A stretch of DNA of 64,000 bases, taken from NCBI RefSeq assembly GCF_030553055.1, contig NZ_CP130713.1, forward strand, positions 4,278,001-4,342,000, given 5' to 3'. The DNA is from Streptomyces sp. XD-27. GTDB lineage: Bacteria > Actinomycetota > Actinomycetes > Streptomycetales > Streptomycetaceae. The notes below the pieces were generated by a model, which did not search any database, was not told the DNA's origin, and worked only from the letters and a program-made list of their open reading frames with translations. This document shows, piece after piece, positions 50,201 to 58,620 of this stretch (its first letter is position 1; each line of letters begins with the position of its first letter). Position numbers and translations under genes: made by a program.

Positions 50201-53043
50201 GCTGGGACCATGTAGTCGGGGAGCCGCAAGCCGAGGAACCGCCGCAGCTCGGCCGGGTCCGCGCCGGTGCCGCGGGCCGTCGGGACGACGTATCCGACGA
50301 GCCGCTGCTCGCCCGGACGGTCCTCGCGGGCCACCACCGCGGCCTGGGCCACACCCGGGTGGTCGGTGAGCGCGGCCTCGATCTCGCCCAGCTCGATCCG
50401 GAATCCGCGGATCTTGACCTGGTCGTCGACGCGCCCCAGGAACTCCAGCTCACCGTCGGGCGTCCAGCGCACGACGTCGCCGGTGCGGTACATGCGGGAG
50501 CCCGCGCCGCCGTACGGGTCGGCCACGAACCGGCTCGCGCTCAGCCCCGGCCGGTTCAGATAGCCGCGCGCCAGGCTGGGCCCCGCCAGATACAGCTCGC
50601 CCGCCGTGCCGGGCGGCACGGGGCGCAGCCCCGCGTCCAGGACGTAGGCCAGCGTCTCGGCGACGGGGCGCCCGATCGGCGCGCCCCCGCCCGGCACGAG
50701 CGGCTCACTGGCCGTGGCGCACATGGTGGTCTCGGTGGGGCCGTAGCCATTGATCAACCGCAGGCTCTCGGGGGTCCGTTCCACCAGGCCCGGCGGGCAC
50801 GCCTCGCCGACCAGCTGCACGTCGCGGAGGGCCAGGGGCTCCCCGTCGTAGTCCTCCCAGGCCTCCAGCAGCGCCGCGTACGCGGACGGCGTCTGGCTGA
50901 GGACGCACACCTGCTGTTCGGCGAGCAGGGCGAGGAGGTCACGCGGTGAGCGGCTCACCTCCGTCGGTACGACGACGAGAGCGCCGCCGTGCAGCAGTCC
51001 GGCCCACATCTCGAAGACCGACAGGTCGAAGGCCTGGGAGGCGCACATCGCCCAGGAGCCGCCCGGGACGAACCCGAACTGGGGGATGTCCTCGGCGAAC
51101 AGCCGCGCCAGGTTCTCGTGCGCGACCACCACGCCCTTGGGCGCGCCGGTCGATCCCGAGGTGTAGATGACGTACACGGGATGCTGCGGGCGCAGGTCCG
51201 CCGTGCGGTCGGCGTCGGTGACCTCCGCGGCCGAGTGCCCGGCCAGCTCGTCGGCGACAGCGGCGCCGTCCACCGCCACGCGTGCCGCCGCGGGGGCGGC
51301 CTCGGCGATGGCCGGGGCGGTCGCCTCGGTGGTCAGGGTCACGACCGGTGCGGTGTCCTTGAGGAGGAACGCGATGCGCTCCGCCGGGTACTCCGGGACG
51401 ACCGGGACGTACGCCGCCCCGGCCTTGAGCACCGCGAGCGCGGCCACGACGAACTCCGCCGAGCGGGGCAGCGCCAGGGCCACGATCCGTTCCGGACCCG
51501 CGCCGCGCGCGATCAGGAGGCGGGCGAGGCGGTTCGCCGCCGCCTCCACCTGCCCGTACGACAGCGTCGTCCCGCCGGAGACCACCGCCGCCGCCTCGGG
51601 CGTACGGGCCGCCTGCCGGGCGAACCGCTCGTGCAGCGGTAACGCGGCCCGCGCCGCGCCGCCGGCCGCCGCCGGGGTCCGCGCCCCGGCCCATTCGGTG
51701 AGGATGCGGTGCCGTTCCTCCGCGCTCAGCAGATCGCTTCCGCCCACCGTCGGGGTGTCCTGCGCGGGGTCCGTGAAGTTCCCGAGCAGGGCCATGTAGC
51801 GCCGGCGGTGGGTCGCCAGCTCCTCGGCGGTGTACAGGTCGGAGTTCGCGTTGAAGTCGATGCGGACGCCGGTGCCGTCGGACCGGTCGTAGGCCATGAT
51901 CGCCAGGTCTTCGACCAGGCCGTTGGAGATGTTGTGCGCGGTGGCCCGATGGCCCGCGAACACCAGGTCGTAATCCATCGACATGATGTTGATATGCGGT
52001 CCGACGAAACCCTGGCCGCCGTCGGAGAGTCCGAGGTCTCGGGTGAGGTCCACCCAGCGGTAGCGCTGATGGCGCAGAACCGTGCGCACTTCCCGCGAGA
52101 CGTGGCGCACCAGGTCGCGCACCGGCATTTCGGGGCGCACGGCCAGCCGAAGCGGCACCAGATTGGCGAGCATTCCCGGTACGCGGCGTAATTCGGCGTC
52201 GGTACGGGCCATGACCGGCAGGCCCAGAACGATGTCCCGCTTCCCCGTCATGCGGTGCATATAGGCGGCGGTCACCGCGATCATCAGCGCGGACCAGTGC
52301 GTCCCGAACCGCCGTGCGGCGGCCCGCACGTGCGCCGCCTCCTCCTCGGAGAGGTACACCGTCTCCCGGACGACGCTCTTGATGCTGCGGGCCGGCTGCC
52401 CGGCCAGGTGCGGCGCTTCCGGGCGATCGGCGAACCGCTCCGTCCAGAACCGCCGGTCGGCCTCCATGTCCTGCGCGCGGTACTCCGCGTCCCGCTCCAG
52501 GAGCACCCGCAGGGCGCCGAAGTCGGCTTCGCCGCAGTCCGTGCCCGCGAGCCGCGCCGTGTAGAGCTCGGCCACCCGGCGGGCGACGAGGGACGCGCCC
52601 ATGGCGTCCGTGATGAGGTGGTGGAAGCCCTGGTACCAGGCGTACCGGTCCTCCGCCAGCCGGAAGAGGGCGAAGGAGAACAGCGGACCGCGCTCCAGGT
52701 CCATGGGGCGCAGGAGGTCGGACCGCATCCAGTCCTCCGCGACCGCCCGGGGGTCCGCCTCCCCGCTGACGTCGAACACCGGGAACGCCCAGTCCGCCGA
52801 CGGCTCGATCACCTGCCACGGCGTGCCGTCCTCCTGGCCGAACCGCGCGTGGTAGGGCTCGGCTTCCATGACGGCCTGCCGCAGAGCCGCCTCGAACGCC
52901 ACCGGATCGACCGGGCCATGGATTTCCATGTACTCGGCTATTCGGTAGAGCGGACTCTCCGGGGCCATTTGCTGGCCGACCCAGATCTCGTACTGGCCGG
53001 TGGTTAACGGAAGGCGGGCGTCACTGGCCCGGGAATCCTGCAC
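44290..53043 (-). CDS. Bimodular nonribosomal peptide synthetase (C-A-T-E-C-A-T-TE)
   Basis: 2917 residues; start chosen at GTG 53043 ([21 protein letters not shown]) with GGGG upstream. Domains by residue: C1 about 10-440 (HHLITDA, a variant of HHxxxDG); A1 about 450-980 (A4 [18 protein letters not shown]); T1 Ser about 1017 (LGGDSIT); epimerisation about 1065-1490 ([28 protein letters not shown]); C2 about 1570-2010 ([20 protein letters not shown]); A2 about 2050-2560 (A4 [20 protein letters not shown]); T2 Ser about 2597 (LGGHSLL); thioesterase 2655-2917 (GWSFGG). Specificity residues by my alignment: A2 D-V-Q-F-V-A-H-V-V (proline-like); A1 D-L-F-S-Q-V-G-M-C (not assigned). TTA codons at residues 13, 285, 468 and 1281. 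Expected product (acyl-)D-Xaa-L-Pro or its diketopiperazine. Confidence 0.95.
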   Translation of the reverse strand: MQDSRASDARLPLTTGQYEIWVGQQMAPESPLYRIAEYMEIHGPVDPVAFEAALRQAVMEAEPYHARFGQEDGTPWQVIEPSADWAFPVFDVSGEADPRAVAEDWMRSDLLRPMDLERGPLFSFALFRLAEDRYAWYQGFHHLITDAMGASLVARRVAELYTARLAGTDCGEADFGALRVLLERDAEYRAQDMEADRRFWTERFADRPEAPHLAGQPARSIKSVVRETVYLSEEEAAHVRAAARRFGTHWSALMIAVTAAYMHRMTGKRDIVLGLPVMARTDAELRRVPGMLANLVPLRLAVRPEMPVRDLVRHVSREVRTVLRHQRYRWVDLTRDLGLSDGGQGFVGPHINIMSMDYDLVFAGHRATAHNISNGLVEDLAIMAYDRSDGTGVRIDFNANSDLYTAEELATHRRRYMALLGNFTDPAQDTPTVGGSDLLSAEERHRILTEWAGARTPAAAGGAARAALPLHERFARQAARTPEAAAVVSGGTTLSYGQVEAAANRLARLLIARGAGPERIVALALPRSAEFVVAALAVLKAGAAYVPVVPEYPAERIAFLLKDTAPVVTLTTEATAPAIAEAAPAAARVAVDGAAVADELAGHSAAEVTDADRTADLRPQHPVYVIYTSGSTGAPKGVVVAHENLARLFAEDIPQFGFVPGGSWAMCASQAFDLSVFEMWAGLLHGGALVVVPTEVSRSPRDLLALLAEQQVCVLSQTPSAYAALLEAWEDYDGEPLALRDVQLVGEACPPGLVERTPESLRLINGYGPTETTMCATASEPLVPGGGAPIGRPVAETLAYVLDAGLRPVPPGTAGELYLAGPSLARGYLNRPGLSASRFVADPYGGAGSRMYRTGDVVRWTPDGELEFLGRVDDQVKIRGFRIELGEIEAALTDHPGVAQAAVVAREDRPGEQRLVGYVVPTARGTGADPAELRRFLGLRLPDYMVPAAVVVLDALPLTVNGKLDRRALPAPDFGALSTGRAPRTAREELLCGLFAEVLGLERVGIEDGFFELGGDSITSIQLVSRARAAGLVLSARDVFQHRTVAALAEVAGGLDAAEPAESTEAGVGAVELTPVMHWLRDRGGPSDGFHQAVLLQVPGELGHDRLLAAVQAVLDRHDVLRMRLDDADGWSLETTPAGTVAAADCVLRVDAAGLDEQALRTRIADESVAARARLAPRTGALVQVVWFDAGPRETGRLLLTIHHLAVDGVSWRILIPDLATAWSAAADGGAPRLEAGGTSFRRWSRRLTEAAQDPERKRELPLWEDILRPRPDDGPVGERLPDPARDVRATARSVSLELPVADTQPLLTSVPAALRTGVNDVLLTALAVAVAHWRRGRGQEASSVLLDLEGHGREEVPAGVDVSRTVGWFTSLFPVRLDLEGLDLDEALAGGPALGAAVRRVKEHLRSLPDNGLGYGLLRYLNPATAPELATLEERNRPQIGFNYLGRLTGLTAQHWTVAAESDALGDRDDPGAPFTHTLQINAIAEETPEGPRLSVQWAWPEGLLTREAVEELAGTWFRALKAVAGHAERPDAGRLTPSDLPLVSLAQEDIDQLEAETPTGVEDVLPLSPLQEGMLFHAEYDRDAPDVYTAQVALDLRGEIAADTLRWACAALLDRHANLRARFRTVASGAPVQVIPAAAALSWREADLRALPDGEREAEAARLAEDERTRRYDLARSPLLRFALLRLGDDAYRFVISNHHIVLDGWSMPLLLQELFRLYDGDGGGDGAGLPRVTPYRDYLAWLSTQDRTVARTAWARALEGLAEPCRLAPATASSGSSGSPEPRETAEPERIAVELPARHTGALERWARARGLTMNSLLQGAWGVLLGSLTGRDDVVFGAAVAGRPPEIPGVETIVGLFINTVPVRIRTDLTRPLEELFEEVRREQTQLLDHQYLGLTDIHQQVGLGELFDTLVVFENYPLDAAAMKAPADGITLVAASGRDATHYPLSLIAYLRTDALQLEFKYAPDLLDRAAVERMAEALLRILEQAAADPSVALGALDVLGERERHRVLVEFNDTAGHWPELASDSGPGTLPEMFERQARATPDTVAVICGEVRLTYRELDARAGRLARHLTAHGVGPESLVALALPRSADLATGVLAVLKAGGAYLPVDPEYPAERIAYMLQDAAPALLLTTRETAEGLPRPERITQLVMEELGLEAEYNAPTGPESDSGSGSGSGSGSESGPYRPQLTPWHPAYVIYTSGSTGTPKGVVMPQAALRNLLTWHNAVLPAKPGTRTAQFAALSFDVCAQETLSALLFGKTLVIPDNETRRNPETLVTWLAEHEVNELFAPDLVIEALCEAAEVTGHTLPALRHVVQAGEALTAGPRVREFHGAHPARRLHNHYGPTETHVVTAATLPEDVSRWLPTAPIGRPIPNTRAYVLDGALRPVPPGTVGELYMAGLGMARGYLHRPGLSASRFVADPFGPAGARMYRTGDLVRWTSDGELEFVGRSDDQVKIRGFRIELGEIEAALTDHPGVVQAAVLAREDRPGERRLVAYVVPTSPTAVDPAELRRSLARRLPAHMVPAATVVLDALPLTDNGKLDRRALPAPDLSTTAASRPARDAREETLCGLFAEVLGLPAVGIDDSFFELGGHSLLAARLTSRARDTLGVELEIRTLFAAPTVADLVAHLDGRFAAGQALDALLPLRRRGSRPPLFCVHPAGGLGWLYAGLLRYVDPERPVYALQSGGLSGPAPLPGSIEEMAAEYLARIRTVQPTGPYHLLGWSFGGAVAHAVATLLQDEGEEVAFLSVLDTFPTNEHVLADRSEFGARELLSLVLDAGSHDADGNPLAEADVEHLVRRLERETGLPAHLLRSESGGIPLVDIFANDVELMRKFIPGRFRGDLLLFAAEVPTPGYPRPDADGGLARLWTPYVDGAIEAHGVPAQHHHLMRQEAVADFGPKLARTLDPLDS

Positions 53044-53327
53044 TGTGTTTCCCCATGATGTTGCGAGTGAAGGCGCGCGGGGGACTGCGCACGGCCGCCG
53101 TTTCGCGGCATGCGGAATCACCGCCGCCGGCGATGTGAATTCAGGCCGGTGGACGGTCGCGCGTGAAGGTTGGTCTTGCCTTCAGAGATCATCTTGGATC
53201 ACTCGGAAGCTCACCAAACGTGATCGTGAGGGGGCTCACAGGGCGATCCGGGCGTCGATCCGGCGGCCACCGGGAGGCTACTCGGCGGCCACTCGGAGGC
53301 CGCCTCGACGCGGTCGCGGGTGCTCGT
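53044..53327. other. NRPS upstream region, 284 bp
   Basis: No gene. Less GC-rich near 53160-53235 (probable NRPS promoter). Contains direct repeats of CGGCGGCCACxxGGAGGC (53258-53310), possibly a hairpin terminator of the upstream acetyltransferase gene. The gap suggests the NRPS has its own promoter. Confidence 0.5.
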
Positions 53328-54194
53328 CTACAGCGTGACGTCTTCGGGCAGTTCGATGCCGAAGTCGTCGTCCAGCACCCGCCGCACCTCCGCGGGGCCG
53401 GCCAGTTCCCGCTCCTCGCGCGTACCGTCGGCGCGCGTGGTCACCAGGGCGCGTCCGGTGAGGGCGAGGTGCGCCTCGGGGGTGGTGCGCTGGACGTAGA
53501 GGGCCTGCCGGAAGGGGGAGCGGGGGTTCGTCGCCATGTGCCAGTTGATGACCTCGTAGTCACCGGGCTCGAACGGCTCCCGGGTGAAGGCGTATTGATC
53601 GGCCCACGCGTCGCCCTCGAACGCCTGGAGCACCCACAGGTGCTCCAGGCCGTGGTGCGGCTCGCGGACCAGGCGGTGCGTCCGCCCGCCGTCGCGGACC
53701 TCCGTGCCGGCCTCCAGCGGGACGGCTTCGAGCAGTCCGCCGACGTGGCCGAATCCGACGTCGGCGAGGTACCGCCGCGCCTCGCCCGGCACGTCCACCA
53801 GCAGAAGCATGTGCGTACGCGGGCGGACGGCGCCCCGCGCGCCGACGCGGACGCGCGCGGTGAGGCGGGTGACGCCGAAGCCGAGCGCTTCGAGGACGGC
53901 GGCGAAGAGGGTGTTGTGCTCGTAGCAGTAGCCGCCGCGGCGGCCGCGGACGAGCTTGGCCTCGAGGTCCGGCAGCGCGAGGGAGGGCGCGGAGCCGAGG
54001 ACGGCCTGGACGTTCTCGAACGGGATGCCCTGGACGTGCGCCCGATGCACCGACCGCAGCGTCTGCGCGCTCGCCTCGCGCCTGCCCGACCAGCCGACAC
54101 GCGCCAGATACGCGTCGAGGTCGAGCCGCGGCGGCTCGGCGGAGGGGCGGGCGGGGGTGGTGCCGTCGGTCGTCGGTGCGGTGGTGTCGGTCAT
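53328..54194 (-). CDS. Arylamine N-acetyltransferase-family protein
   Basis: 288 residues from ATG 54194 (weak ribosome site). The first 25 residues are a Thr/Pro-rich tail. The NAT catalytic triad is intact: Cys in RGRRGGYCYEHNTLFAAVLEALGF, His in RPRTHMLLLVDVPGE, Asp in RYLADVGFGHVGGLLEAVPLE. The N-terminal IPFENVQAVLG and C-terminal INWHMATNPRSPF also match. NATs transfer acetyl from CoA to arylamines or hydrazines. Paralogues such as RifF form amide bonds releasing polyketide chains. It lies upstream of the NRPS on the same strand, so a tailoring or release role is possible but unproven. Confidence 0.9.
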   Translation of the reverse strand: MTDTTAPTTDGTTPARPSAEPPRLDLDAYLARVGWSGRREASAQTLRSVHRAHVQGIPFENVQAVLGSAPSLALPDLEAKLVRGRRGGYCYEHNTLFAAVLEALGFGVTRLTARVRVGARGAVRPRTHMLLLVDVPGEARRYLADVGFGHVGGLLEAVPLEAGTEVRDGGRTHRLVREPHHGLEHLWVLQAFEGDAWADQYAFTREPFEPGDYEVINWHMATNPRSPFRQALYVQRTTPEAHLALTGRALVTTRADGTREERELAGPAEVRRVLDDDFGIELPEDVTL

Positions 54195-54270
54195 GTCCCG
54201 ACCGTATGCAAGGCAGCCGGCGAGCGCGTCGGGCCGGGGGGCGGGCCGCTTGGTCCGCAGGGCCTAGGAC

Positions 54271-54438
54271 TCAGCGGAGCGGGCGTCTGCCGCCGCGGCG
54301 GACGCGGGCGCCGAGCAGGGCCATCGCGACGACGAAGACGCACACGCCGATGACCAGCAGGTAGAGCAGACCGTCCACGACCGCGCCGATCAGGCCGAGC
54401 ACCATGGCCACCAGGAGCAGCAACAGCACGAGCGTCAT
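54271..54438 (-). CDS. Small hydrophobic membrane protein
   Basis: 55 residues from ATG 54438 with a strong GGGGAGG upstream; stop TGA at 54271-54273. Sequence is two membrane helices (LVLLLLLVAMVLGLIGAVVDG and LLYLLVIGVCVFVVAMALLG) and a basic tail (ARVRRGGRRPLR). It starts 16 bp after the PRC-barrel stop, forming an operon with it. Such 'hydrophobic proteins' are common in Streptomyces; role unknown. Confidence 0.75.
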   Translation of the reverse strand: MTLVLLLLLVAMVLGLIGAVVDGLLYLLVIGVCVFVVAMALLGARVRRGGRRPLR

Positions 54439-54454
54439 GGCGTGGCCTCCCCGG

Positions 54455-54841
54455 TCAGCGGCGGGCCAGCCGCCGCTCGCCGCCGGCGCCCGCCTGGTAC
54501 GGCAGTTCGTAGTGCTTGAAGACCGCCGGCTCGTCCTCCGCCGGCAGCACGCCGTCGGTGTCGATCCACGGCGCGTCCTTCACCAGCTGCCTGCTGTAGG
54601 GCACCTTCAGATAGCCCGGGCCCACGGTGGCCTCGGCGAGGGGGACGAACACGAGCCGGCGCCGGGTCGGCAGGCCGACCGTCACGGTCGCGAACGAGGG
54701 CTGGTCGGTGGCGGTGTCGACATAGATCGACTCCAGCGTGCCGATCTTGTGGCGGCCCTCGTCCACCACGTCGTGGTCGCGCCACTCCCGGATGTCCTCC
54801 ACCTCGAACACCGCTGCCCTCCAGCCGTCGGCTGTCTCCAT
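54455..54841 (-). CDS. PRC-barrel domain protein
   Basis: Start at ATG 54841 (METADGWRAAVFEVEDIREWRDHDVVDEGRHKIGTLESIYVDTATDQPSF) with GGAGGACG immediately upstream; 128 residues. The PRC-barrel covers residues 15-95 (KIGTLESIYVD, FVPLAEATVGPGYLKVPYSRQLVKDAP). These small beta-barrels bind RNA or photosynthetic partners in other bacteria; in Streptomyces they appear with stress-type membrane proteins. The C-terminal extension HYELPYQAGAGGERRLARR is basic. Co-transcribed with the small membrane protein. Confidence 0.82.
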   Translation of the reverse strand: METADGWRAAVFEVEDIREWRDHDVVDEGRHKIGTLESIYVDTATDQPSFATVTVGLPTRRRLVFVPLAEATVGPGYLKVPYSRQLVKDAPWIDTDGVLPAEDEPAVFKHYELPYQAGAGGERRLARR

Positions 54842-54982
54842 CGTCCTCCGGGGGCCGCCGGGCGGCCAGCCGAGCCGACGGGGGGTGCCGGAGTACGCTG
54901 GCAGGAACGAGGCATCCCGTCTCGCCGGGGGGTCCTGCGCGGCCGTGCGGATGCGGTCCGCGGTCCGAAGGATGTGAGTCCC

Positions 54983-55153
54983 GTGGTCACCTTCCTCACC
55001 GTGGTCGTGATCCTCGTGGCGATCGTGCTCGGCATGCTCCTGATCCACCGGCTCAACGCCCAGGCGGCCGGCCGGGCGGAGGGCTTCCGCCACCGCTGGC
55101 TCGGCGGTCGCTCCGGTGCGCCGAGGCCGGGCCGGCGCCGCCCCCGTATGTGA
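54983..55153 (+). CDS. Small single-pass membrane protein
   Basis: 56 residues from GTG 54983, with GAAGGA ten bases upstream (GTG 54974 also in frame). One N-terminal helix (TFLTVVVILVAIVLGMLLIHRL) and a basic tail (GFRHRWLGGRSGAPRPGRRRPRM). Function unknown. Divergent from the PRC-barrel gene. Confidence 0.6.
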   Translation: MVTFLTVVVILVAIVLGMLLIHRLNAQAAGRAEGFRHRWLGGRSGAPRPGRRRPRM

Positions 55154-55241
55154 GGGGAACCGGGCCCCCGAGGCCGTACGTCCACGATCACGGAATCGGC
55201 GTACGGACACGCCGACGTACGGACACGGCGAAGGCGGGGCG

Positions 55242-55883
55242 ATGGCGCACCGGTTGCTCTATCTCGTACGGCACGGCGAGTACGTGTCGGACCGGGACGA
55301 CCCGCTCGACGAGGGCACCCTCACCGAGAACGGCAGGCGCCAGTCCCGGCTGGTCGCGGAGCGGCTGCGGCAGGTGCCGTTCACGGCCGTCCACCACAGC
55401 ACGGAGCGCAGGGCCGCCCAGACGGCCGCGCTGATCACGGCGGAGCTGCCGGGGGTACCGGTGCACCCGTCGGACCTGCTGCGGGAGTGCATCCCGGCGA
55501 TCCCGGAACCGGAGGCGGTGACACCGGCGCAGACCGCGTTCTTCGACGGGCTGCCGCCGGAGTCGCTCGACGAGGGGCCGCGGCAGGCGGCCGCGGCCCT
55601 CCGGCGCTACGCGGGCCCGGTCACGGACGACGGCGAGGGAGACGGTGACCGGTCCGCCGGGCCCGAGCTCGTCGTCAGCCACGGGAACCTCATCAACTGG
55701 TTCGTCTGCCACGCCCTCGGCGGTCCCGCGTCCGGCTGGCTGCGGCTCCTGGACTACCACTGCGCCGTGACGGTCATCCTCTACCGCTCGGACGGCCCGG
55801 CGAAGCTCGTCACCTACAACGACGCCTCGCACCTGCCGCCCGAGCTGCGGGGCACCGACTACCCCGTGGACTGGCGCATCTGA
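55242..55883 (+). CDS. Histidine phosphatase superfamily protein (phosphoglycerate mutase-like)
   Basis: 213 residues from ATG 55242. Catalytic RHG motif in LLYLVRHGEYVSDRD, followed by LTENGRRQSRLVAERL, the HHSTERRAAQTAALI segment, and the second catalytic His in ELVVSHGNLINWFVCHALGG. This branch-1 layout is that of small-molecule or protein phosphohistidine phosphatases. Substrate unknown. 88 bp after the small membrane protein; probably separately transcribed. Confidence 0.88.
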   Translation: MAHRLLYLVRHGEYVSDRDDPLDEGTLTENGRRQSRLVAERLRQVPFTAVHHSTERRAAQTAALITAELPGVPVHPSDLLRECIPAIPEPEAVTPAQTAFFDGLPPESLDEGPRQAAAALRRYAGPVTDDGEGDGDRSAGPELVVSHGNLINWFVCHALGGPASGWLRLLDYHCAVTVILYRSDGPAKLVTYNDASHLPPELRGTDYPVDWRI

Positions 55884-55921
55884 CGTCTTCTCGGTCCCGG
55901 TCGGCGCGGGTGCCGGCCGGC

Positions 55922-56947
55922 TCAGATCCCGTGCACGGCCGCCACCGTGAACGGACGCTCCGGGGTCCCCGGTCCCATCGGGCCGCCCTTGTCGAACTGC
56001 GAACGGACCACCAGGAGCCGTCCGTCCTGGCGGACCAGCGTCGTCGGCGTCTGGAGGGACGGGTCGGTGAGCCGCCGTTCCAGGCGGGCCCTGCCGCCGT
56101 CCGGTGAGATCCGCCAGCGGCTGATGGTGTTGCTGCGGTTGTGCGCGGCCCAGAGGGTGCCGTGCCGGAGCTCGAGGCCGTCGGCGTGGGTCAGGTCCGC
56201 GCCGTGCAGGGTGACCCTGCGGACCGAGCCCGTGGCGATGCCGAGGCGGTAGAGGTCGCCGCCGGTCATGTCCACGGCCAGCACGTACCGTCCCGCCGGG
56301 TCGACGACGAGCCCGTTGAGCGTGAAGGCGTCCGGCTGGTGCGGATCGACCATGCCGCTCAGGTCGAAGCCGTCCCGGAGCCGGGCGCGGCCGCCGTCCG
56401 CCACCGCCTGCCGTACCTGCGCGGGCGTCACCCGGTAGACCGTGGCGCGGCGGCTGTCGGTGAGGTACGCGGTGCCGTCCGGGCCGATGGCGACGTCGTT
56501 GACCCACGCGCCGTCCGCCACCGGGGCGTCGAAGCGGGCGACGAGGCGGCGGCCGTGTACGTCGTACAGCGAGACGCCCGCCTGGTCGACCACCCACAGC
56601 CGGCCGGCCCGGTCCACCTTCAGGCCGCCCGCCGTGGTGCGGCCGTCGGTGCCGGAGGGCAGGAAGATCTCCGCGTCGGTCCGACCCGGAGTGATCCTGT
56701 AGACGGCGCCGGTGGTGAACGACGAGACGTACAGCTCGCCGGTGCGCGGATCGGCGCCGATTCCCTCGGGGTAGACCCGGTCGCCGGGCAGGACGTGGGC
56801 GGTGGAGACGCGGGCGGCGCAGGCCTGGGCGGCGGGGCGCGGCTCGGGCTGCGCCGCCCGCGCCGCCGGCGCCAGGGCGGCCAGGGCCGCCAGGGCGAGA
56901 CCTGCGGCGGCGGAGCGGCGGCGGGGACGTCGGGGGACACGAGGCAT
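55922..56947 (-). CDS. Secreted SMP-30/gluconolactonase-like beta-propeller
   Basis: 341 residues from ATG 56947 with AGGGAGAG upstream. Signal peptide: twin-arginine-like start (PRRPRRRSAAAGLALAALAALAPAARA). The propeller blades show VYPEGIGADPRTGELYVSSFTTGAVYRI, GGLKVDRAGRLWVVDQAGVSLYDVHG, VNDVAIGPDGTAYLTDSRRATVYRV, LNGLVVDPAGRYVLAVDMTGGDLYRL, DGLELRHGTLWAAHNRSNTISRW. The Glu (YPEGIG), Asn (VNDVA) and Asp (HADGLEL) match metal ligands of SMP-30/lactonases. Probably an exported lactonase or binding protein, controlled by the divergent MarR regulator. Confidence 0.83.
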   Translation of the reverse strand: MPRVPRRPRRRSAAAGLALAALAALAPAARAAQPEPRPAAQACAARVSTAHVLPGDRVYPEGIGADPRTGELYVSSFTTGAVYRITPGRTDAEIFLPSGTDGRTTAGGLKVDRAGRLWVVDQAGVSLYDVHGRRLVARFDAPVADGAWVNDVAIGPDGTAYLTDSRRATVYRVTPAQVRQAVADGGRARLRDGFDLSGMVDPHQPDAFTLNGLVVDPAGRYVLAVDMTGGDLYRLGIATGSVRRVTLHGADLTHADGLELRHGTLWAAHNRSNTISRWRISPDGGRARLERRLTDPSLQTPTTLVRQDGRLLVVRSQFDKGGPMGPGTPERPFTVAAVHGI

Positions 56948-57050
56948 GGGGTGCTCTCCCTAGCTCTCAAGCTCTCAAGCGATCAGGTGAGCCGTAACGA
57001 TAGTAAGAACTCTAATCATCGACAAGGTTCATATGTTCGTTAGGGTGGGA

Positions 57051-57521
57051 ATGGCTCAATACGATGCGAAGATGACGATGCCCACCTCCGAACGCCTCGG
57101 CTTCTACGTCAAGCGCACCGAGCAGGCCCTCAACGCGACCAAGCACGCCGCGCTGAAGCCGGCCGGGCTGACGGTGCCGCAGTACGCCGCGCTGCTGTGC
57201 CTCTCGGAGAACCCCGGGATCTCGGCCGCCGCCCTGGCCCGCGCCTGCGCCGTCACCCCGCCCACCATGAACACGGTGCTCAAGAACCTTCAGGAGCGCG
57301 GGCTGGTCGAGCGCACCCCGCACGCCTGGCACGGAAACGTCCTGGAGACCCGCCTCACCGAGCAGGGGCGGACGGTGATGGCGGACGCGGACGCCCGCGC
57401 GGTACGCGTCGAACGCGCCCTCGCCGCCGAGTTCAGCGACGAGGAGCGGGACACCCTGCTCGCGCTGCTCGGCCGCTGTGTGGACGTCCTGGAGGCGGTC
57501 CGGCCCACCGCCGGCTCCTGA
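57051..57521 (+). CDS. MarR-family transcriptional regulator
   Basis: Start taken at ATG 57051 (MAQYDAKMTMPTSERLGFYVKRTEQAL) with AGGG upstream; 156 residues. Winged helix: LTVPQYAALLCLSENPGISAAALARACAVTPPTMNTVLKNLQERGLVERTPHAWHGNVLETRLTEQGRTVM, with dimerisation helices on both sides. Divergent from the SMP-30-like gene, with an AT-rich 103-bp gap containing a direct repeat (AGCTCTCAAGCTCTCA) as a likely control region. Confidence 0.9.
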   Translation: MAQYDAKMTMPTSERLGFYVKRTEQALNATKHAALKPAGLTVPQYAALLCLSENPGISAAALARACAVTPPTMNTVLKNLQERGLVERTPHAWHGNVLETRLTEQGRTVMADADARAVRVERALAAEFSDEERDTLLALLGRCVDVLEAVRPTAGS

Positions 57522-57537
57522 CCGGCCTGTCGGTATC

Positions 57538-58536
57538 TCAGCCCGTCGTCGCCGACGCCCCGCGGTACTCCTGCGGGCTGACCCCGCGTACCCGCTTGAA
57601 GGCCGTGCTCAACGCGAACGCGCTGCCGTAGCCCACCCGTCGGGCCACGGCCTCCAGCGTGCTGTCCGGCTCGCGCAGCAGATCCGCCGCCAGCGCGAGC
57701 CGCCAGCCGGTCAGATAGCCCATCGGCGGCTCGCCGACCAGCTCCGTGAAGCGCCGGGCCAGGGCGGCGCGCGAGACGCCCGCGCGCGCCGCGAGCCCGG
57801 CGACCGTCCAGGGGTGTGCCGGGTCGTCGTGCAGCAGCCGCAGCGCCCGGCCCACCACCGGGTCGCCCTGTGCCGCGTACCAGGCCGGAGCCGCCGCTTC
57901 CGGGCGCGCGAACCAGGCCCGCAGCGCCGCGATGAGCAGCAGGTCCAGCAGCCGGTCGAGGAAGACCTCCTGACCCGGCCGGTCCCGTGCGATCTCCTCT
58001 TCGAGCAGCGCGGTCAGGCCCGAGTCCCAGGCGTCGCGCGGCAGCACCAGCAGCGCGGGCAGCACCCCGAGCAGCCGCCGGCTGATCTCGCCGCCCACCC
58101 GGTACGTGCCGATGAGCAGCACCGTCTCTCCCCCAGCGCGGCCTCCCCCGGACTCCGTCCGGGAGGTGCCCCCAGGAGGTGCCCCCACCGGACCGTCCCC
58201 CCACGTCCGCACGCCCAGGTCCATCGCCTCGCACAGCTCCGCGCCGTCCGGGGTGGTGGAGCGCCCGTCGGGATGGATCACGGCGCGCGGCGGGGTGGCC
58301 GGGTCGTCGGCGAAGCCGTAAGGGTCGGGGCCGCGCATGACCGCGACGTCGCCGGGACCCATCCGCCGCGGCTCGCCGCGCTCCGGAAGGGCCCACGCCG
58401 TGCCGCGCGCCACCGTCACCAGGGTCAGCGGCGCCCGGTCCTCGACCCGTATGGACCAGGGCGGATCCATGATCGCCCGGAGCAGGAACGCCCCGCGGGC
58501 CCTGGGCCCGTCGAGCAGGCCCGCGAGTACGTCCAT
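57538..58536 (-). CDS. AraC-family regulator with cupin N-domain
   Basis: 332 residues from ATG 58536. The N-terminal cupin_6 domain (LLRAIMDPPWSIRVEDRAPLTLVTVARGTAWAL, GDVAVMRGPDPYGFADD) and the C-terminal double HTH (PWTVAGLAARAGVSRAALARRFTELVGEPPMGYLTGWRLALAADLLRE, STLEAVARRVGYGSAFALSTAFKRVRGVSPQEYR) are intact. Between WGDGPVG and ETVLLIGTYRV lies an unrelated Gly/Arg-rich insert of about 20 residues (APPGGTSRTESGGGRAGG) encoded by a hairpin repeat. The protein may still function because the insert is in a loop. Confidence 0.9.
   Translation of the reverse strand: MDVLAGLLDGPRARGAFLLRAIMDPPWSIRVEDRAPLTLVTVARGTAWALPERGEPRRMGPGDVAVMRGPDPYGFADDPATPPRAVIHPDGRSTTPDGAELCEAMDLGVRTWGDGPVGAPPGGTSRTESGGGRAGGETVLLIGTYRVGGEISRRLLGVLPALLVLPRDAWDSGLTALLEEEIARDRPGQEVFLDRLLDLLLIAALRAWFARPEAAAPAWYAAQGDPVVGRALRLLHDDPAHPWTVAGLAARAGVSRAALARRFTELVGEPPMGYLTGWRLALAADLLREPDSTLEAVARRVGYGSAFALSTAFKRVRGVSPQEYRGASATTG
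58126..58187. repeat. Miniature hairpin repeat inside the AraC gene
   Basis: TCTCCCCCAGCGCGGCCTCC, then a hairpin CCCCCGGA-CTCCG-TCCGGGAGG, then GTGCCCCC and a second AGGAGGTGCCCCC. In-frame, adding about 20 codons. Same CTCCCCC-AG / GGGG-x-ACC type as the two copies in the sigma-factor gene. Confidence 0.75.
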
Positions 58537-58620
58537 GCGCCCAGCCCCCCGTCAACAAAGCGCGCCCGCGGCAGAGCGTCAGCCCCGCCGCGGGCGGCAC
58601 GGTTCGTCAGTCGGCGTCGG

